A stretch of 64,000 bases of DNA from Tigriopus japonicus (taxonomy: Eukaryota > Arthropoda > Copepoda > Harpacticoida > Harpacticidae). Where the stretch lies: assembly GCA_010645155.1 (NCBI GenBank), contig JAAGOF010000200.1:39897-103896 (forward strand), in the 5' to 3' direction. Of the stretch, positions 29,111 through 41,729 are shown piece after piece (position 1 is the first letter of the stretch; each line of letters starts with the position of its first letter). A program made the translations under genes and the position numbers. The notes under the pieces were generated by a model, which saw nothing but the letters and a program-made list of their open reading frames with translations, did no database searches and had not been told where the DNA came from.

Positions 29111-29809
29111 ATGCAAAGCAAAATAAACCCGCAGAAGCACATCGTCTTTGGTCAAGACAAGAACATATCGGAATGGACATCCTACCTCGCTTCACACACT
29201 CCATCTCCTGTTGACGAAGAAATCGAAGCTCTCAAACCAATTTGGCGTGATTCCTTCCGATCAGAATATCCCAGTTTTACCCGCGAGCAATTGGATTCTC
29301 TGACAGACCTGAAGATGACCGAGATTCGGATTCTGATCCCAATCCGAACTGAAGCCGAGGGTTTTGTCCGAGATGAAACCTCCAAAGTTGAGCTCTTTCT
29401 GGAACACATTGAGCAAATCAAGGAAGCTGCCCTGGCCAAGGGATTGACTGATCCACGTGGCAAAGAAGAATTTGACCATGCTAACAATCTTCTTCAGAAT
29501 TGGATCAAGAATTTCCAACCTCAGTTTGAGGCGTCTTATGGCAGGGCCTGTTTGGCCTGGTATAAACCCCAACAAGACCCGATTGTCCCAGAATCTCTCA
29601 CCATATCCCATAAAATCGATTCCTTGGCTGATCGGATGGCTGATGCAAAGTTGCTGTGGGATTGGGCTCTTAGACCTCGCCCAAGTTCGTTGTTTCCATC
29701 CGAACCTGCAGATATGAGACGTGAATCTCGGCCAAGAAACCATGAGGTGCCAAGTCCTTGGGATAGATCTTGGATGGAAAAATTTCTTCCCACTCGAAAC
29801 GATCAATAA
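29111..29809 (+). CDS. Short gag-like protein: N-terminal domain only (232 aa)
   Basis: The protein aligns along most of its length with the N-terminal helical domain of the long gag-like proteins (for example EALKPIWRDSF, a LIPIRTEAE segment and the WYKPQQDPI motif) but lacks the DUF1759-like region and zinc knuckles. A clear leader intron, 29009-29083 (GTAAGT donor, CAG acceptor), precedes the ATG. The stop codon overlaps an AATAAA at 29805, so the short form is a designed-looking end, not a random truncation. Function unknown; it could interact with or interfere with long gag proteins (inference). A rearranged paralogue lies at 43.9-44.5 kb. Confidence 0.72.
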   Translation: MQSKINPQKHIVFGQDKNISEWTSYLASHTPSPVDEEIEALKPIWRDSFRSEYPSFTREQLDSLTDLKMTEIRILIPIRTEAEGFVRDETSKVELFLEHIEQIKEAALAKGLTDPRGKEEFDHANNLLQNWIKNFQPQFEASYGRACLAWYKPQQDPIVPESLTISHKIDSLADRMADAKLLWDWALRPRPSSLFPSEPADMRRESRPRNHEVPSPWDRSWMEKFLPTRNDQ

Positions 29810-30928
29810 AAAAAGTGCCCGAAGATCTTCCTAAACGATTTAGGCAGAAGTTGCTGATGGTGCTGTTTTCTTCAATGGGAGAGGTCGTACGTTCAATTCG
29901 CCTCCCCGAGCTTGCTGGAGAACACTTTTAGACGTTAAATCGCAATCACAAACGAAAAACCAATTTAATCCCGGACATGCGAATTCTTATCGGAATAATG
30001 GATTGGATATTGAAAACTGAACTGCGTAGTTCAAACCTCGCACACTGACTCCCAACAGTCCAACCCATCTTTTTTCAATTTAACAATGTTTGTTAGATTT
30101 GTCTAAATATTTGTTGACGTTTTTAATCCTTTCCATATATTCATTATGTCATATGAACTACTCCTGTAATTTATGGTGTTTGGAGTAAGCTTTCTGGCAA
30201 TAAATTCATCCTTGCAACAAAAAGAATGTGTATTGCTTTCAGCATGTAGGACTTCATCCAAAGCAAGGATTACTTAGGATATCAAATTCAAATTGTTGAG
30301 ATGTTGTTCTCATTTTGTGCCAAAGAATAGTCTGATTTTGGATTTCGTTTGCTCTAATGATGTTCAGGTCGAAGATGCTAAAGATTTTTTAGGGCCAAAC
30401 AAGTTAAACCATTTTATCTTGCATGTTCCGTAAACTTCAAGTCCAGCTCTTCGTTCAACAAGAAATATGTTCATTTCTAAGCTTCAAGTTTTGCTTTCAT
30501 TCTCATTTCTATTTATTTTATCCACAGGAGCACACATCAGTTCATTCCATGACAGGCGTTTAGCGTGCATTAAGATTTTTTGGGCTTAACCTTTGTTTAT
30601 TTTACGGTCCAATTCGAAATTGCATTGTAAAACATGTTTTGGTATTTAGATGTCTTTCAGAGTTCATACCAAACTTCACAAAGTTTTAGGTAGAGTTGGG
30701 CTTAACACTCTCAATGTCCAGTATCTTATCTATCCAAATATTTCAGGGACAAAGAAGGTCAATATCAGAACAGCAATGCCTGTCAAGAAAACGAATAGAG
30801 GAAGTTTCGTGGAGAGTGAGTGAATGTATACCATTGACAGCGACTTTAAAATTGTCAAGGAGCATCTTGACCACAAGTGGGTTTTGATTGTGGAATTAGG
30901 ACCACCTAATTTTAGCTTCAACACCAGG
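29265..30928. repeat. Duplicated block A (copy 1)
   Basis: The block aligns with 44004-45738 in the same orientation, covering most of the short gag-like gene and about 1.1 kb of 3' flank. The offset is constant (14739) through the gene; copy 2 later gains a CATGT-rich expansion. Confidence 0.88.
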
Positions 30929-31815
30929 AAATCTCCGGTCGCCAACTGTTGAGCGGACAAAAGTGCGGGAATATTTGGAATGAGTGACCAAGCAAACAAC
31001 AACTATGAAATTGATGAACCAAAGGTGGAATTGAGTAATGGTTTTGGGTCATTTTTTGCTATTGCTAGTGGTCACTTTCTCGGAAGAACCGAAGACGTCA
31101 CTAGGTGACCATACCTTGGATTTGAATACTTCAACTTGGAACTTTTTTGCCAATACATTGAATAAGTCATTGGTAGGAAGAACATAAATTTAAGCTTTTG
31201 TGTTATGTAGGGTCAATCCAATGCATATATGGACAAAAACTAACTTGTGGCTTCAAGAACGAGTTAAAAAAAAGTTGGTCTTGATTCACATATTCGGTCA
31301 CACTAACTGTCCGCTCAACAGTTGTGATGGCGACATTTTCCTCATAAATTCAACGCATTCCGCCCCGCTTGCCAAATCAGCCAGACTAAAGCTTGCACGC
31401 TATCTAGTGATTATAATTGATCTAAGGTTTTACCCTTCCGCCGGTGGGTTGTCTTGCAGAGGTTACTACACAGGGACCGCATAAAAACGAGGGAGCGGAG
31501 GGAGGGTGGGGAGATCAAAAGCCAGTGCAGACTAGAGTGCTGTAATGCAAGTGGTGTCACTTTTCTCTCTCGCCGACGGAACGGGCCAATGCGACATTTA
31601 GTCATTCAAGATTATCCCTGTTTTCTAGAATGCTTGATGCTATCATATGGTTTATTGATTAATAGCGTATTCAATTAAACGAATTAATACATGAAATGTG
31701 TCTCAGGAAGTATTTGTTGCAACTTTTTGTAAAGACCCCAATTTCGATTTTTTTCAAAGAAAACGAAAATGAATTGTTTTTGGACTAGAGTTCAAATTTT
31801 GTTGATTTGGTTTCA
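30929..31815. other. No gene recognised
   Basis: No frame with recognisable domains. A purine-rich stretch with GAGGGAG repeats lies at about 31488-31515. Confidence 0.45.
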
Positions 31816-31930
31816 GTACAGTCGAATCTCGATACAAGCAATCTCGGTTTAAGCAATTTTCACGATATAAGCAACTTTTCCGAGCTGAGCAAATTTTTAC
31901 TACATGAGAATTGTCGATATAAGAAATTTA
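31816..31930. mobile_element. Possible Tc1/mariner-pogo terminal fragment
   Basis: The segment begins TACAGTCGAATCTCGATA and contains further AAGCAA/ATATAAGCAA motifs, like the terminal repeats of pogo/Tigger elements. I did not find the other end. Confidence 0.35.
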
Positions 31931-32040
31931 ACATTTTTCCTCAAAGAAACATTCGTAAAGTTATCATATTACAATTGTATTGACTTAAAAATAACAAGTA
32001 TTTTTCTTCAAATGATCCTTGTAAGACTGTGGCCTTAGTA

Positions 32041-32250
32041 TTCAAATTTTAAAACGTTTTGCATTTACGATATTTAAACATTTAAAAAAAAACAATTCTA
32101 AGCTATTGTGTTCAAATTCCAAAACGTTTTGCATTTACGATATTTAAACATTTTAAAAACCAACAATTCTCAGCTATTGTGTTCAAATTTCAAACCGTTT
32201 TGCATTTACGATATTTAAACATTTTAAAAACCAACAATTCTCAGCTATTA
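32041..32250. repeat. Three tandem copies of a 71-base unit
   Basis: The unit runs from TTCAAAT through CGTTTTGCATTTACGATA to CAGCTATTGTG, repeated three times with a few differences. Confidence 0.85.
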
Positions 32251-33559
32251 CTGCAATTACTTGTGACGTCATCATTTTTGGCGGGAAAAAAGTTCGGAAG
32301 ACCTGTATTTTTAATGAGCGTGGGAGATAACTAAAACGAAGGTTTAGGCCTGGTTATTGTAGCAATGCCTTTCTTATCTGCACAAATTGAAGTTGAAATA
32401 GTAATTCTTGACATTGTATTTGCAAAAAAGTTTGTTTTGTTGCTTTTATCTAAAATTTTGTTGCATAAGTTGAGAGGGTTCTTCCGAACTTTGAAATTTG
32501 GAATGCCAGACTTTGAATAACAAGATGGCCAGAGGAGATTGGTTCCTGGGGTAACTAAACCTAAAAACAAATAATTTGTTTAATTGAAGGCTTCCAATTT
32601 CTCCATTTGTTTTCAAATTACTTTGCAATACTTCTCAACATACATTAACCATGACATTGCCCATAAATGCATCATCTTTCGAAAATCTGACCCTTGAAAA
32701 CTGAGATTTTTTTGGCAAGCCTACACTGCTAACGGCAGTTAGAGATGGCAGCAGCTCCGTAAAATGATACGGTAATCACTACCATTGTGTTCAAATAGTG
32801 ATCAAGCATTACAGAATTTAATTGCATTCAAGTTTTAACTCTCGGTGTATATTTAAGACAAAATAAAAGTGCTCGATTTGGCCACCCTGACTTCGAGGGA
32901 AACTCAAAAACGAATCGAGGACATTGATTTCACAAACTTCTGCAATACAATGAGCTTTTGAAGGGATGGTAAGGCCATACTTAGACCAAAAGGGCCAAAT
33001 TTTATTCCTTTAATTATTGAATATATTGATTTACATGAGTTTCTAGAAAAATTGATTTCTGCCATTTTCTGCCACTTTCTGTCATTTTCTGCCACTTTTT
33101 TCGCATGAATAAAAGCCATTTTCTGCCACCAATTTCTGCCAGGTGGCAGAAAATGGCTTTTATTCATATGTCATCACTGGGTGGAACTCACACGTATGAA
33201 GAAAACAAGAGAAAACAAGCATTTTTGTTCTCTAAATGGCACCTCTATTGTTTTGAAAGAACGTCTACGCAGTGCTAGTAACGTCATCTATTGATTTTTC
33301 ATGAAACTTTCTCCCAAAATAAATATCTCTGAGTTGCTCAAGGTTACCAAAATATTTTAAAAGACATGGAGGATTGTTATTTCCGTGTTTAATCACAAAG
33401 GATTGTAAATTACCTAGTGCCCACATTGAAAAAGATGAGAATATGCCATACTTCCAACGATTGCATTCGTGAATACTCTTCATATCCAAATAGATCACTT
33501 TTATCCACAATTGAAATCAATAGTTACTCATACAACCAAGTTGATGTTCTGTCTTTCTT
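32251..33559. other. No gene recognised; small CTGCCA hairpin
   Basis: At about 33060-33170, repeated TTTTCTGCCA motifs end in an inverted copy (GGTGGCAGAAAATGG), forming a hairpin. Otherwise I see nothing. Confidence 0.5.
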
Positions 33560-34204
33560 TCTAGCTTAGAAAACCACCCCGCAATGCTAAGTGCAACCTC
33601 ACGTGAGCGAGGTTGCGTGGTAAAAACAAACGTAGCGAATGTTTTGTGTTTGCAATGGAAGCATGTGGTTGCTACAGCTTGATGAGACTTCTCTAAACGG
33701 GAATCACGGGGAATCACCAAACTCCAGGCAGTCTTAAGGACGGGCCGGTACGCTCTTGGACCTAGAAGTCCAAGTTGGCACACGGATTCTCAGTGTCTCG
33801 GCATAGATAAATATGCAAAGTGTATGTTGCAACACAGTTTTAGGATTAGGCTTAAGGCCCTGCAGGTCTAGGCTTTGGGATCATATGTTGTGACCGTTAG
33901 CTTAGGCGAGTTTTTGAAAAGTTGATTGATTACTTCTCCTACTTGCTTCTTAAGAGCGCTGAAACCTATTCTTTTCTTCCGAGACACTGACAATTGCAGA
34001 GCCTACCGTCACGGTACGCAAGAATTGTCGAAACGATTGTGCAAGACTGCCGAAATAAGTTACTTGGCTGCGGTGCCATCACTCGAAAGTCATGCAAGAC
34101 GAAAAACTGCCTCACAGGTAAATTCACGGTACGTTTGTTTTTACCACGTAACCTCAATCACGCGAGGTTGCACTTGGCATTGCGGGGTGGATTTCTAAGC
34201 TAGA
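33560..34204. mobile_element. Foldback MITE with 9-base duplication (Mutator-like)
   Basis: This 645-base element has terminal repeats of about 75 bases (TCTAGCTTAGAAA...GCGGGGTGG and complement), flanked by GTCTTTCTT (33551-33559 and 34205-34213). A 9-base duplication with long terminal repeats suggests a Mutator-like origin. No gene. Confidence 0.88.
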
Positions 34205-34834
34205 GTCTTTCTTCGTTCCACATGCAACGTAGAGACGCTCTAGTACACTGAAGTGCTCTTGATGCCAGCCCTGCTCAAACGATTATGTGCAGGGAAACTG
34301 AAAATTTAACGAGAATTTTTCTCTTAAACAAGTCTGCCAACATGGAGAGTATTTCTTTTATTCATATACTTAATAACTAATTTTGAGCTTTTTTTTTCAG
34401 AAACCCTACGAAAAACTATCAATTTGTTTTCAAGTAGCTTTGCAAAGAAAAAAATTTGGCTTTCAATGGAAAAATATTGAGGCCTGTCCAGAGGAAGCCG
34501 AACATCTTGAACAGCAATTCCACGTACCAATGAAATGACATTCAATGACATCTAGCGGCAGAAACTAGTCTTTCACATTTTGATGCAATCTTTGGCCTTA
34601 ATTTAGCATCAAACAGAATGACTTGGCGATATTCAATCTTTATAGACATTGTTCCTAAGGTCGAGTAGGATGAAAATATGATGAAAAATGGCATTTTAGT
34701 CTCAACCACTAAGGTTCACATCAAGTTAAAAAATATCTACGCTCTATTCTCCCATGACTTTGCCCCTGTTTTGGCGCCATCTAATGGTAAATTTTGAAGC
34801 TTGCACTAAAATCCACAATTGAGGAGGATACAAT

Positions 34835-36293
34835 CAGGGTTGCCAACTGGCGATTTCTATCGCTAGAAAAATTAATCAGGCGAAATCAGCTGATCTGGCG
34901 ATAAATCTGGCGATTTTGATATCACTGGCGATAAATCTGGCGATTTTTGTATTTCTGGCGATAAATTTGGCGAATTGAGCAAATTTGGCGAAAAATTAGG
35001 CGAAATCGGGAAAATTTGGCGAAAAAAATAGGCAAAATCGCCCATTTTTGGCGATATCTCAGGCAAATTTTGATTCTGTCTTTATGATTTTGACTTTTAT
35101 TCTGACTGAAAGCCAAGGGTTAAATATTTTAGATGACAATCACTAAAGGGGAAGAGCTTTGACCAAAGAATTGCTTCTTGATTTGATTGTGCTTTTTCCA
35201 AAACATGAAAATTTTGTTTCACTCTTCTGATGTAGAACTTACTTCCTCCCTCTTTGCGACGAATCTATCCATTAGACGACCCATCATAAGTTTTTAAGTC
35301 TCATCTAGAAGACTTGTTTTCCACTAACTGTGACCTGCCCTACGGACAGGGCATGGGGCATGCCCTTTATGGGGCAGCTAATTCCAACTCCCTACCAGAC
35401 CGATGCTTTTCAGACATGACTTTTCCCCACACGGGTTTTCTCTTTTTTTGACTTTTACATGGCATGACATTCTGTGTACCACTTAAAATCGGTAAAAAAT
35501 GCAAACAAGAATTTTTAACAAGCGAGTTTGGGAAAAAGAGACTTCATGAAGTCAAAAGCTTTGGCAAATGCATGTGCAACTGATTTTAAAAAATTCCCAA
35601 TTTGATTTTCCTAGTGGTAGGGCCATTTGAAATCCTAAATAAATTGTTCATCCTATTATTTTGCGATTGCGCCCGTTTGGTTTTGGTTACGCCCTCTTTA
35701 TGGTTTACTACTCAATATATTATCATATGGTCAAATTACAGAGCATGAACAATGTCGTTGATTTAAAAATATGTTTTTTACTATTTGAGTGATCACGTAA
35801 TATTTTGGGATTTTTTATGGCAATTGGTCAGATTTCGTTAACGTAATGATAATACCATTAACTTTGCTTTTAAAGAGTTATAAATTTCATAGCATTTCAG
35901 AAAAGAGTCCGAAAGATTTTGTTACTTGGCATCAATAAAATTTCAATTTTTTTCACAAATTACGAATTAAAACGCGTTCTAAGTGCTACAAATGAAAATT
36001 TATGAAGGAAAGTCAAAATGGTGGCATTCCGTTTTTCTTCGAGAACTTTTGTCATGAAATGTGTATCACAAGATAAAAGTTGAAATACAAGTTGAAAAAC
36101 AAAACTGAAGAATTGACCATTTGAGGTATTCCTTGATGATTACTTCACCATTATTGACTCTTTATGTACATAAGGTTGTTAGTAAAAAAGAAATTTGGCG
36201 AAAATCTGGCGATTTTTTAAATGAGGTGGCGAATTCTGGCGAATTTCGGTGGCAAATCTGGCGAGAAGAGCCGTCGAAGACTTGGCAACCCTG
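34835..36293. mobile_element. hAT-like non-autonomous element
   Basis: This 1459-base element has ends CAGGGTTGCCAA / TTGGCAACCCTG and an 8-base duplication GATACAAT (34827-34834 and 36294-36301). Subterminal regions are runs of TGGCGAAAATTTGGCGA-like motifs. A partial copy is at 15814-16320. Confidence 0.92.
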
Positions 36294-36327
36294 GATACAA
36301 TAAGTTTCCTTGTGAAATGAAGGCTTC

Positions 36328-38220
36328 TTGCTAACTCCAGCCTTTGTGAGACTTGCGGACGACAACGTGAACTCCGCCGTGATAACAGAAGACACGAGGC
36401 CAGTCAATCGAAATGCCCGACTTGTAGATCGACCAGATCTTTCCGGAGTGGGAGTTTTTTTTCCAAATCCGTGCTCCACCTCCATCAAATTGTGATTTTC
36501 ACCTATTGCTGGGCTAGAGATTGGCCATTGAAAGATGCCGCAAGGGAATCCGGGGGCATGAGCTCCAACACTGTTGTGGACTGGGCCAATTTTCATCGAG
36601 AGGTGTGTCAGGTAAGACGAGTGATGAATTGACATGCCAAAAATGTAACCACTTGGTAAATTGGCTTTTAAATTAAAGCCAGAAATACCTGGAATGATAA
36701 ATTTGCAGATGATACTTTTATCAAGATAAATGATCATAATCAAATAATATTATTGTTATTAATTATATTATTATTAATAAAAGATAAATGATCAATATCA
36801 AGATTCCGCTTTGTTGCAACCTAAAAATAAATAATAGCAAATTCAAGGCAATGCCTTAAATACAATTCCATGTGTCTCATATTTTAGATTTTGCTTGTTT
36901 TTCTTCAGGAGTTTCTGCTACGAAACGGGACCATTATTGGAGGAACGTACATGGACGAAAACGGTGAGATGCAACAAGAGGAGGTCGAAATTGATGAGTC
37001 TCATCTCGAAGGCTAAATATAATCGAGGACGTTGGCCTGCCCAACGTTGGGTATTTGGAGGCGTGGAACGAAGATCGGGAGACTGTTTTATGGTGGAGGT
37101 GCCTAATCGAAACAGAGAAACGTTGGAGCAGGCTATAATGGAGAATATTCGGCCCGGCACCCGAATTTACTCAGATGGATGGGCCGCCTACAACCGCATC
37201 GAGGATATTGGAGGCGGCATTTACACCCATGAGGTAATCATTCACCAGCAAAACTTTGTGGATCCAGGGGATCGGTGGATTCACACACAGACAATTGAGA
37301 GTTCGTAGAACCAAATGAAGAGAAAAATAAAAAGACAAGTAGGCACGTCCGGCCTACTTTATGTAGGAATGAAGTTGAAATAAGTCTCAAATTATTTGGC
37401 CGAGTACATGTGGCGGAGAAGACATTCGAAAGTTGATGCATATGGCTCCATCCTTGTCTGCATTGGGGATCAATATCCTCAACCGGGACTATTTCCTCCT
37501 CATTTGTATGTAGAACCTCCCGCCTTGCCTCTTGCCAGAGAAACCGCTTCGCCACCTGTCGGAAATGGAAAACCCGCTTCGACTCCCGTAGGACCACCCG
37601 CCTCGCACTCTGCCGGACATCCTGCCTCGCTACCTGTCGGCAATGGAAAACCCTCTTCGACTCCCGTCGGACCACCTGCCTCGCACCCTGCCGGACATCC
37701 TGCCGGACATCCTGCCTCGCTTCTTGTCAGAGATGGAGAAACCGCCTTGCCTACCATCATACCACCCTCTGTGCTTCCCATGGGACCACCACTCCCTACT
37801 CATGCTCGAACTCCCGTTTTAACTACATCTGGATCTCTTATCACAAGACAAATGGATCCTCTACCCCCAAATCCTGGTTTAAGAGCTTCTGGATCCCTTA
37901 CTGTGACACCAGTGGGCCCTCCAATTTCGACTTCTGTTGGAACCTCCGTTGTGACTTCATCTGGATCTGTTTTTGTGAGATCCATGGGCCCTCTATTTCC
38001 GACTCCCGGTTTGAGAGCTTCTGGATCCCTTACTGTGACACCAGTGGGCCCTCCAATTCCGACTTCACTTATTATAAGACCAATGCGCCCTCTATTTCCG
38101 ACTCCCAGTTTAAGAGCATCAGGATCTCTTAATGTGACACCAGAAGGCCCTCCAATTCCGTCTTCCATTGGAACTCCAGTTTTGACTTCATCTGCTTCAA
38201 CAACCAAAACCAAGTCTTAG
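36328..38220 (+). pseudogene. Merlin (IS1016/IS1595-like) transposase with Pro/Ser/Thr-rich tail, disabled
   Basis: Exon 1 (to 36611) holds the N-terminal zinc motif (CETCGRQ...CPTC) and TVVDWANFHREVC. Intron 36612-36908 is GT-AG. Exon 2 holds the first catalytic Asp context (VEIDESHLEG), then, after a frameshift near 37013, KYNRGR...WVFGGVER, the second Asp (TRIYSDGWAAY) and FVDPGDRWIHTQTIE. A TAG at 37306-37308 stands where Merlin has Trp, followed by the usual C-terminus YMWRRR. After that the open frame runs on for about 240 residues as repeats rich in PVGPP, ASHPAGHP and GSLTVTP. The upstream start is missing. AATAAA near 38288. Confidence 0.85.
37530..38200 (+). repeat. Coding minisatellite in Merlin tail
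   Basis: Two repeat families are visible: a proximal one around CACCTGTCGG...GGAAATGGAAAACC and GGACATCCTGCCTCGC, and a distal one of about 140 bases encoding GSLTVTPVGPPI...GPLFPTPGLRA, present about three times. The frame stays open in spite of the length changes. Confidence 0.75.
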
Positions 38221-38299
38221 CTTTCAGACTTGAAAAATGTTTTTATTGTTACAGAAATTGCTTAATGTTCCTTGTATATTTTTCAAAGAAAATAAAACA

Positions 38300-39030
38300 A
38301 ATAAAAAGTAGCACTGTATTTTCGTGACTTGTACTTTAGTTACAACTGCCCTCCCTAACAATGATGGACCTGCATGTATTCTTAAAAGGTAAGACTCCTT
38401 TTTCAATTTAGAACTATTTCTTTGTCGAGACTTTAGTAGGCTGTGTTAGTCAGACCAAGAAACCAAGAAAACTTAAGAATGACTTAAACGCAAGGCAGTT
38501 TTGGCAAACTCCACAAAAACAAAATTGATTGAGGTAATATAGTTCCTTTGAACACCCAAAGTGGTGTTCAAAATTACTTAAGAATGTGTTTAACTTTAAC
38601 AAAGGCGCTCAATCGTCGAGTGCCTCTTTTTCGACTGGTTCATGTTTTGAAAGTTAATGATTGGCACATGGGACATGTTTCTATGCGAAATGCAGGCATG
38701 GCCAAGTATTCACAGACAACAGACCAACAAAATCTGTTTCTTAGGTTTGTTTACAGGTTAGTCGCCAATATCTAACCCACCCCCCAAACATTTAATCGGT
38801 TCAGTCTTTCCCTTAGCCCCTCCTAGTCCTCGTCTTCCTCTTTCCATTTCCTATTACTATTTCCTTTCCCTCACCTGAAAGCACTTACCTATACCCTACC
38901 AGTTTAGATTACAAAAAAAATGACGGAGCATTGTTTGTGCTAGACTTTTTACCATTCTACAGGGTAACCCATAACAAAGGGGACACTCATTTGAATTGAT
39001 ATACCTACACTAATTTGAATGTCCTGCGAG
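38300..39030. other. No gene recognised
   Basis: Short frames only; pyrimidine-rich stretch at about 38800-38880. Confidence 0.45.
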
Positions 39031-39039
39031 ATGAGTTCA

Positions 39040-39225
39040 GGCTCATCTTGAATACGCCTCACGCATTTGGGCTCCAATGAGTTCAGCAGGTTTGCAAAAG
39101 GTCGAGCAGGTTCAGCGATGTTTCATTCGAGACATAGCAGGAATGAGAGATCTCTCGTATTGGGAGAGACTCCAGATGTTAGGGCTGTACAGTACTCAGA
39201 GAAGGTATGAAAGGTGTTAGATACT
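39040..39225 (+). pseudogene. Non-LTR retrotransposon C-terminal fragment, plus strand
   Basis: The translation (LEYASRIWAPMSSAG, KVEQVQRCF, GMRDLSYWERL) matches the region after the reverse transcriptase fingers of the copy at 40160-41600, which is on the opposite strand. Two copies in opposite orientation lie about 1 kb apart. Confidence 0.75.
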
Positions 39226-40159
39226 GTATGTCTTCAAGTTTGAATGTTGTAACACTTGTAGTACGTACGCTCGGATACGAGCGAGAAATTTGACCCTACA
39301 ATCGTGCACTTGTTCGGTCGGAAGAGCGTGCAATACTATATGCTTTAAATTACTCTAACGGCCACAAGGTTCAGTCGATCAAATTGAAAGATGACGAAAA
39401 GTTCATTGAATATACCCAGTTGAAAGCTAGTAGAGCATGCTAAGTGTGTGGCTGGATCTATCGTATTTTCAAGTCCGACCAAAGTCCTAGTTTATATCAG
39501 CTATGGTTCAAATTTACTTAGTTTTCCGGTCAGGAGGGCTAAAAATGTTTTAATTTTTTTCCCCATGAGCCGAAAAGTACCCAAAACTGAACCAATTCAA
39601 GAGCAAAAGGGCCCTCCCTTATCTGTCCTGAACTCACTATTGGAATGAAGTTCATAAACCTTTCTATCATTAACAGTATGACAATTGCGTTGAACTTGGT
39701 TGGCTCTAGCGTCGCTACCAATGATATGTTCGTGCAACTCTCCGCTTCTCCGTATAACCGCTTCTCTCTATCCGCTTTGTGCCCTTTCATTTGGATAGGC
39801 AACCTAAAATATGTCCGCTTGACCCTTTCCATGTAGAGGCATTTGATTCTACCTATGATGATGCTTTATTTAGGGTCTCGAGGCAATTGATAGAAAAGAG
39901 ACGAGAATAATTGAGATCTCTAGGTCATGCCATAAACCGAACGGTTTGTTTTAGTGGGACAATCTTGACTAGAAACGACTCCCACTTTACAACAGCATTG
40001 GTTCGACCAGAGCTTCCAACTCCAGTACCCCGCTCATCTAGCACGGAGCTCGAGCCCTATTAAGTTCACCAGGATTTCATGAAATGAAATATGAAAAGCA
40101 TATTGAACCTGATTGTTAATTCAATAAGCACACTGTTGGTGATTCAATCCAAAAATGTA

Positions 40160-41600
40160 TTGAGTTTTGATCAAGAAAACTCTAAGAAAACCAATGATCT
40201 CGTCCAATACGAGAGATCTCTCATTCCTGTGATGTTTCGAGTGAAACATTGTTGAACCTGCTCGACCTTTTGCAAACCTGCTGAACTCATTGGAGCCCAA
40301 ATGGGTGAGGCATATTCAAGATGAGGCTGAACTATCGACTTGTACAGAGTCAGCATTGTGATACTATCTCTGGACTTGAAAGTACGATAAATCCAGCCAC
40401 ACGTTTGAAATGCTTGACCCACTTTCAACTGGATATGCTCATCGAACTTTCCATCATCTTGGATGACTACGCCCAAATCCTTCATGCCAAGAGTAGACTT
40501 TCTCCAAGTCCTCAGCTAAACTTTTCGAGTCCTTACCATTCCTTCCACAAACTCATTTTGTGTCATCAGCATATGATGAAATACTGCCTTTTGTAGTACT
40601 AAACATCTGGAGAGGAGCTATGAAAAGGATGAAAAGGAGCGGACCTAAAATGGAACCTTGCGGAACATCTGACTTGACACCATGCATGTCACTAAATGAC
40701 CCTTCAACCTTAACAAATTGCTTCCTGTCTCTAATGAAACTATCAATCCAATTCAGGACCTTGCCCTGGATCTCAAACTCTTTGAGCTGATTGAGCAAAA
40801 GACCACGATCTACCTTATCAAAGGCCTTGGCAAAGTCAACATAAACTACATCAACAGACTGCAAGCCCGTCAATGATTTTCTCAATATGGTCAACCAATT
40901 GGGTTACTGTACTAAAATGGGCTCGAAACCCATGCTGTCCAGGAGGAATGATATTATGGAAATCCAAATATTCTACAAGCTTACACTTCATGATCTTCTC
41001 TAGAACCTTTGCAATACAGGATGTCAAAGAAATGGGCCTATAATTACTAGGGAGTGACTTGTCTCCGCCTTTAAAAATTGGAACAACATGAGCTACTTTT
41101 AATGAGGAGGGAAACTTGCCCTGATCCAAGATGCGACGCATCAAGTAGGAGAAAACAGGGGCAAGGATCTGTGAGCATTTCAACTATAACTGAGATGTCA
41201 CACCATCAGGTCCAGGAGAACTCGAGAGCTTTAAGTTCTTGATGGCCTCAAAAGCATCTTGATCTGTGGCTACCAGATCCTCCAATCGATTATCCTGGCT
41301 ATCTATATCAGTCTCATCAACAACATTATCACTACAGTCATGACCTGCTTTTCCTACTCATTTTGGAAATGAAAATACACTAGAGAACTGATTTCCAAGC
41401 ATATTGGCCATAACCTCAGTATCATGGACGGTTTTACCGTCGACAAAGGGCCCTACAGGATGTTTCATTTTTCTCTTTGTATTTGCAAAAGAGAAAAATA
41501 CCTTTGGATATGTCTTAACCTCCTGGATCACTCTACCTTCCTCTTCTAACTGATCAGAATTAATGGAGACCCTAATCTTAGCTTGGAGCACATCCAATGC
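40160..41600 (-). pseudogene. Jockey/CR1-like non-LTR reverse transcriptase, decayed
   Basis: Reading from 41600 downward: the pre-RT linker, then RT motifs AHVVPIFKGGDKSLPSNYRPISL, GFRAHFST, VYVDFAKAFDKV, DVPQGSILGPLLF, SYADDTK (catalytic YADD) and the thumb region LTLYKSIVQPHLEYASPIW. Stops and frameshifts separate the blocks, so it is dead. The endonuclease domain is not found. Confidence 0.88.
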
Positions 41601-41729
41601 TTTGGAGGCTAGCTACAACTAATGGGTTTGAAGTACGCCGAAGTTTATTTGAAAGCTGACAACTCCTTTTGATCAACTTCTTTTTAAACTTTGGAATTCT
41701 AGACAATGGTCCACCTTTTGGCACCATTT

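Noticed and set aside
37500..38213. Gly-rich frames antisense to the Merlin tail
   Set aside because: Shadows of the Pro-rich coding repeats on the plus strand.
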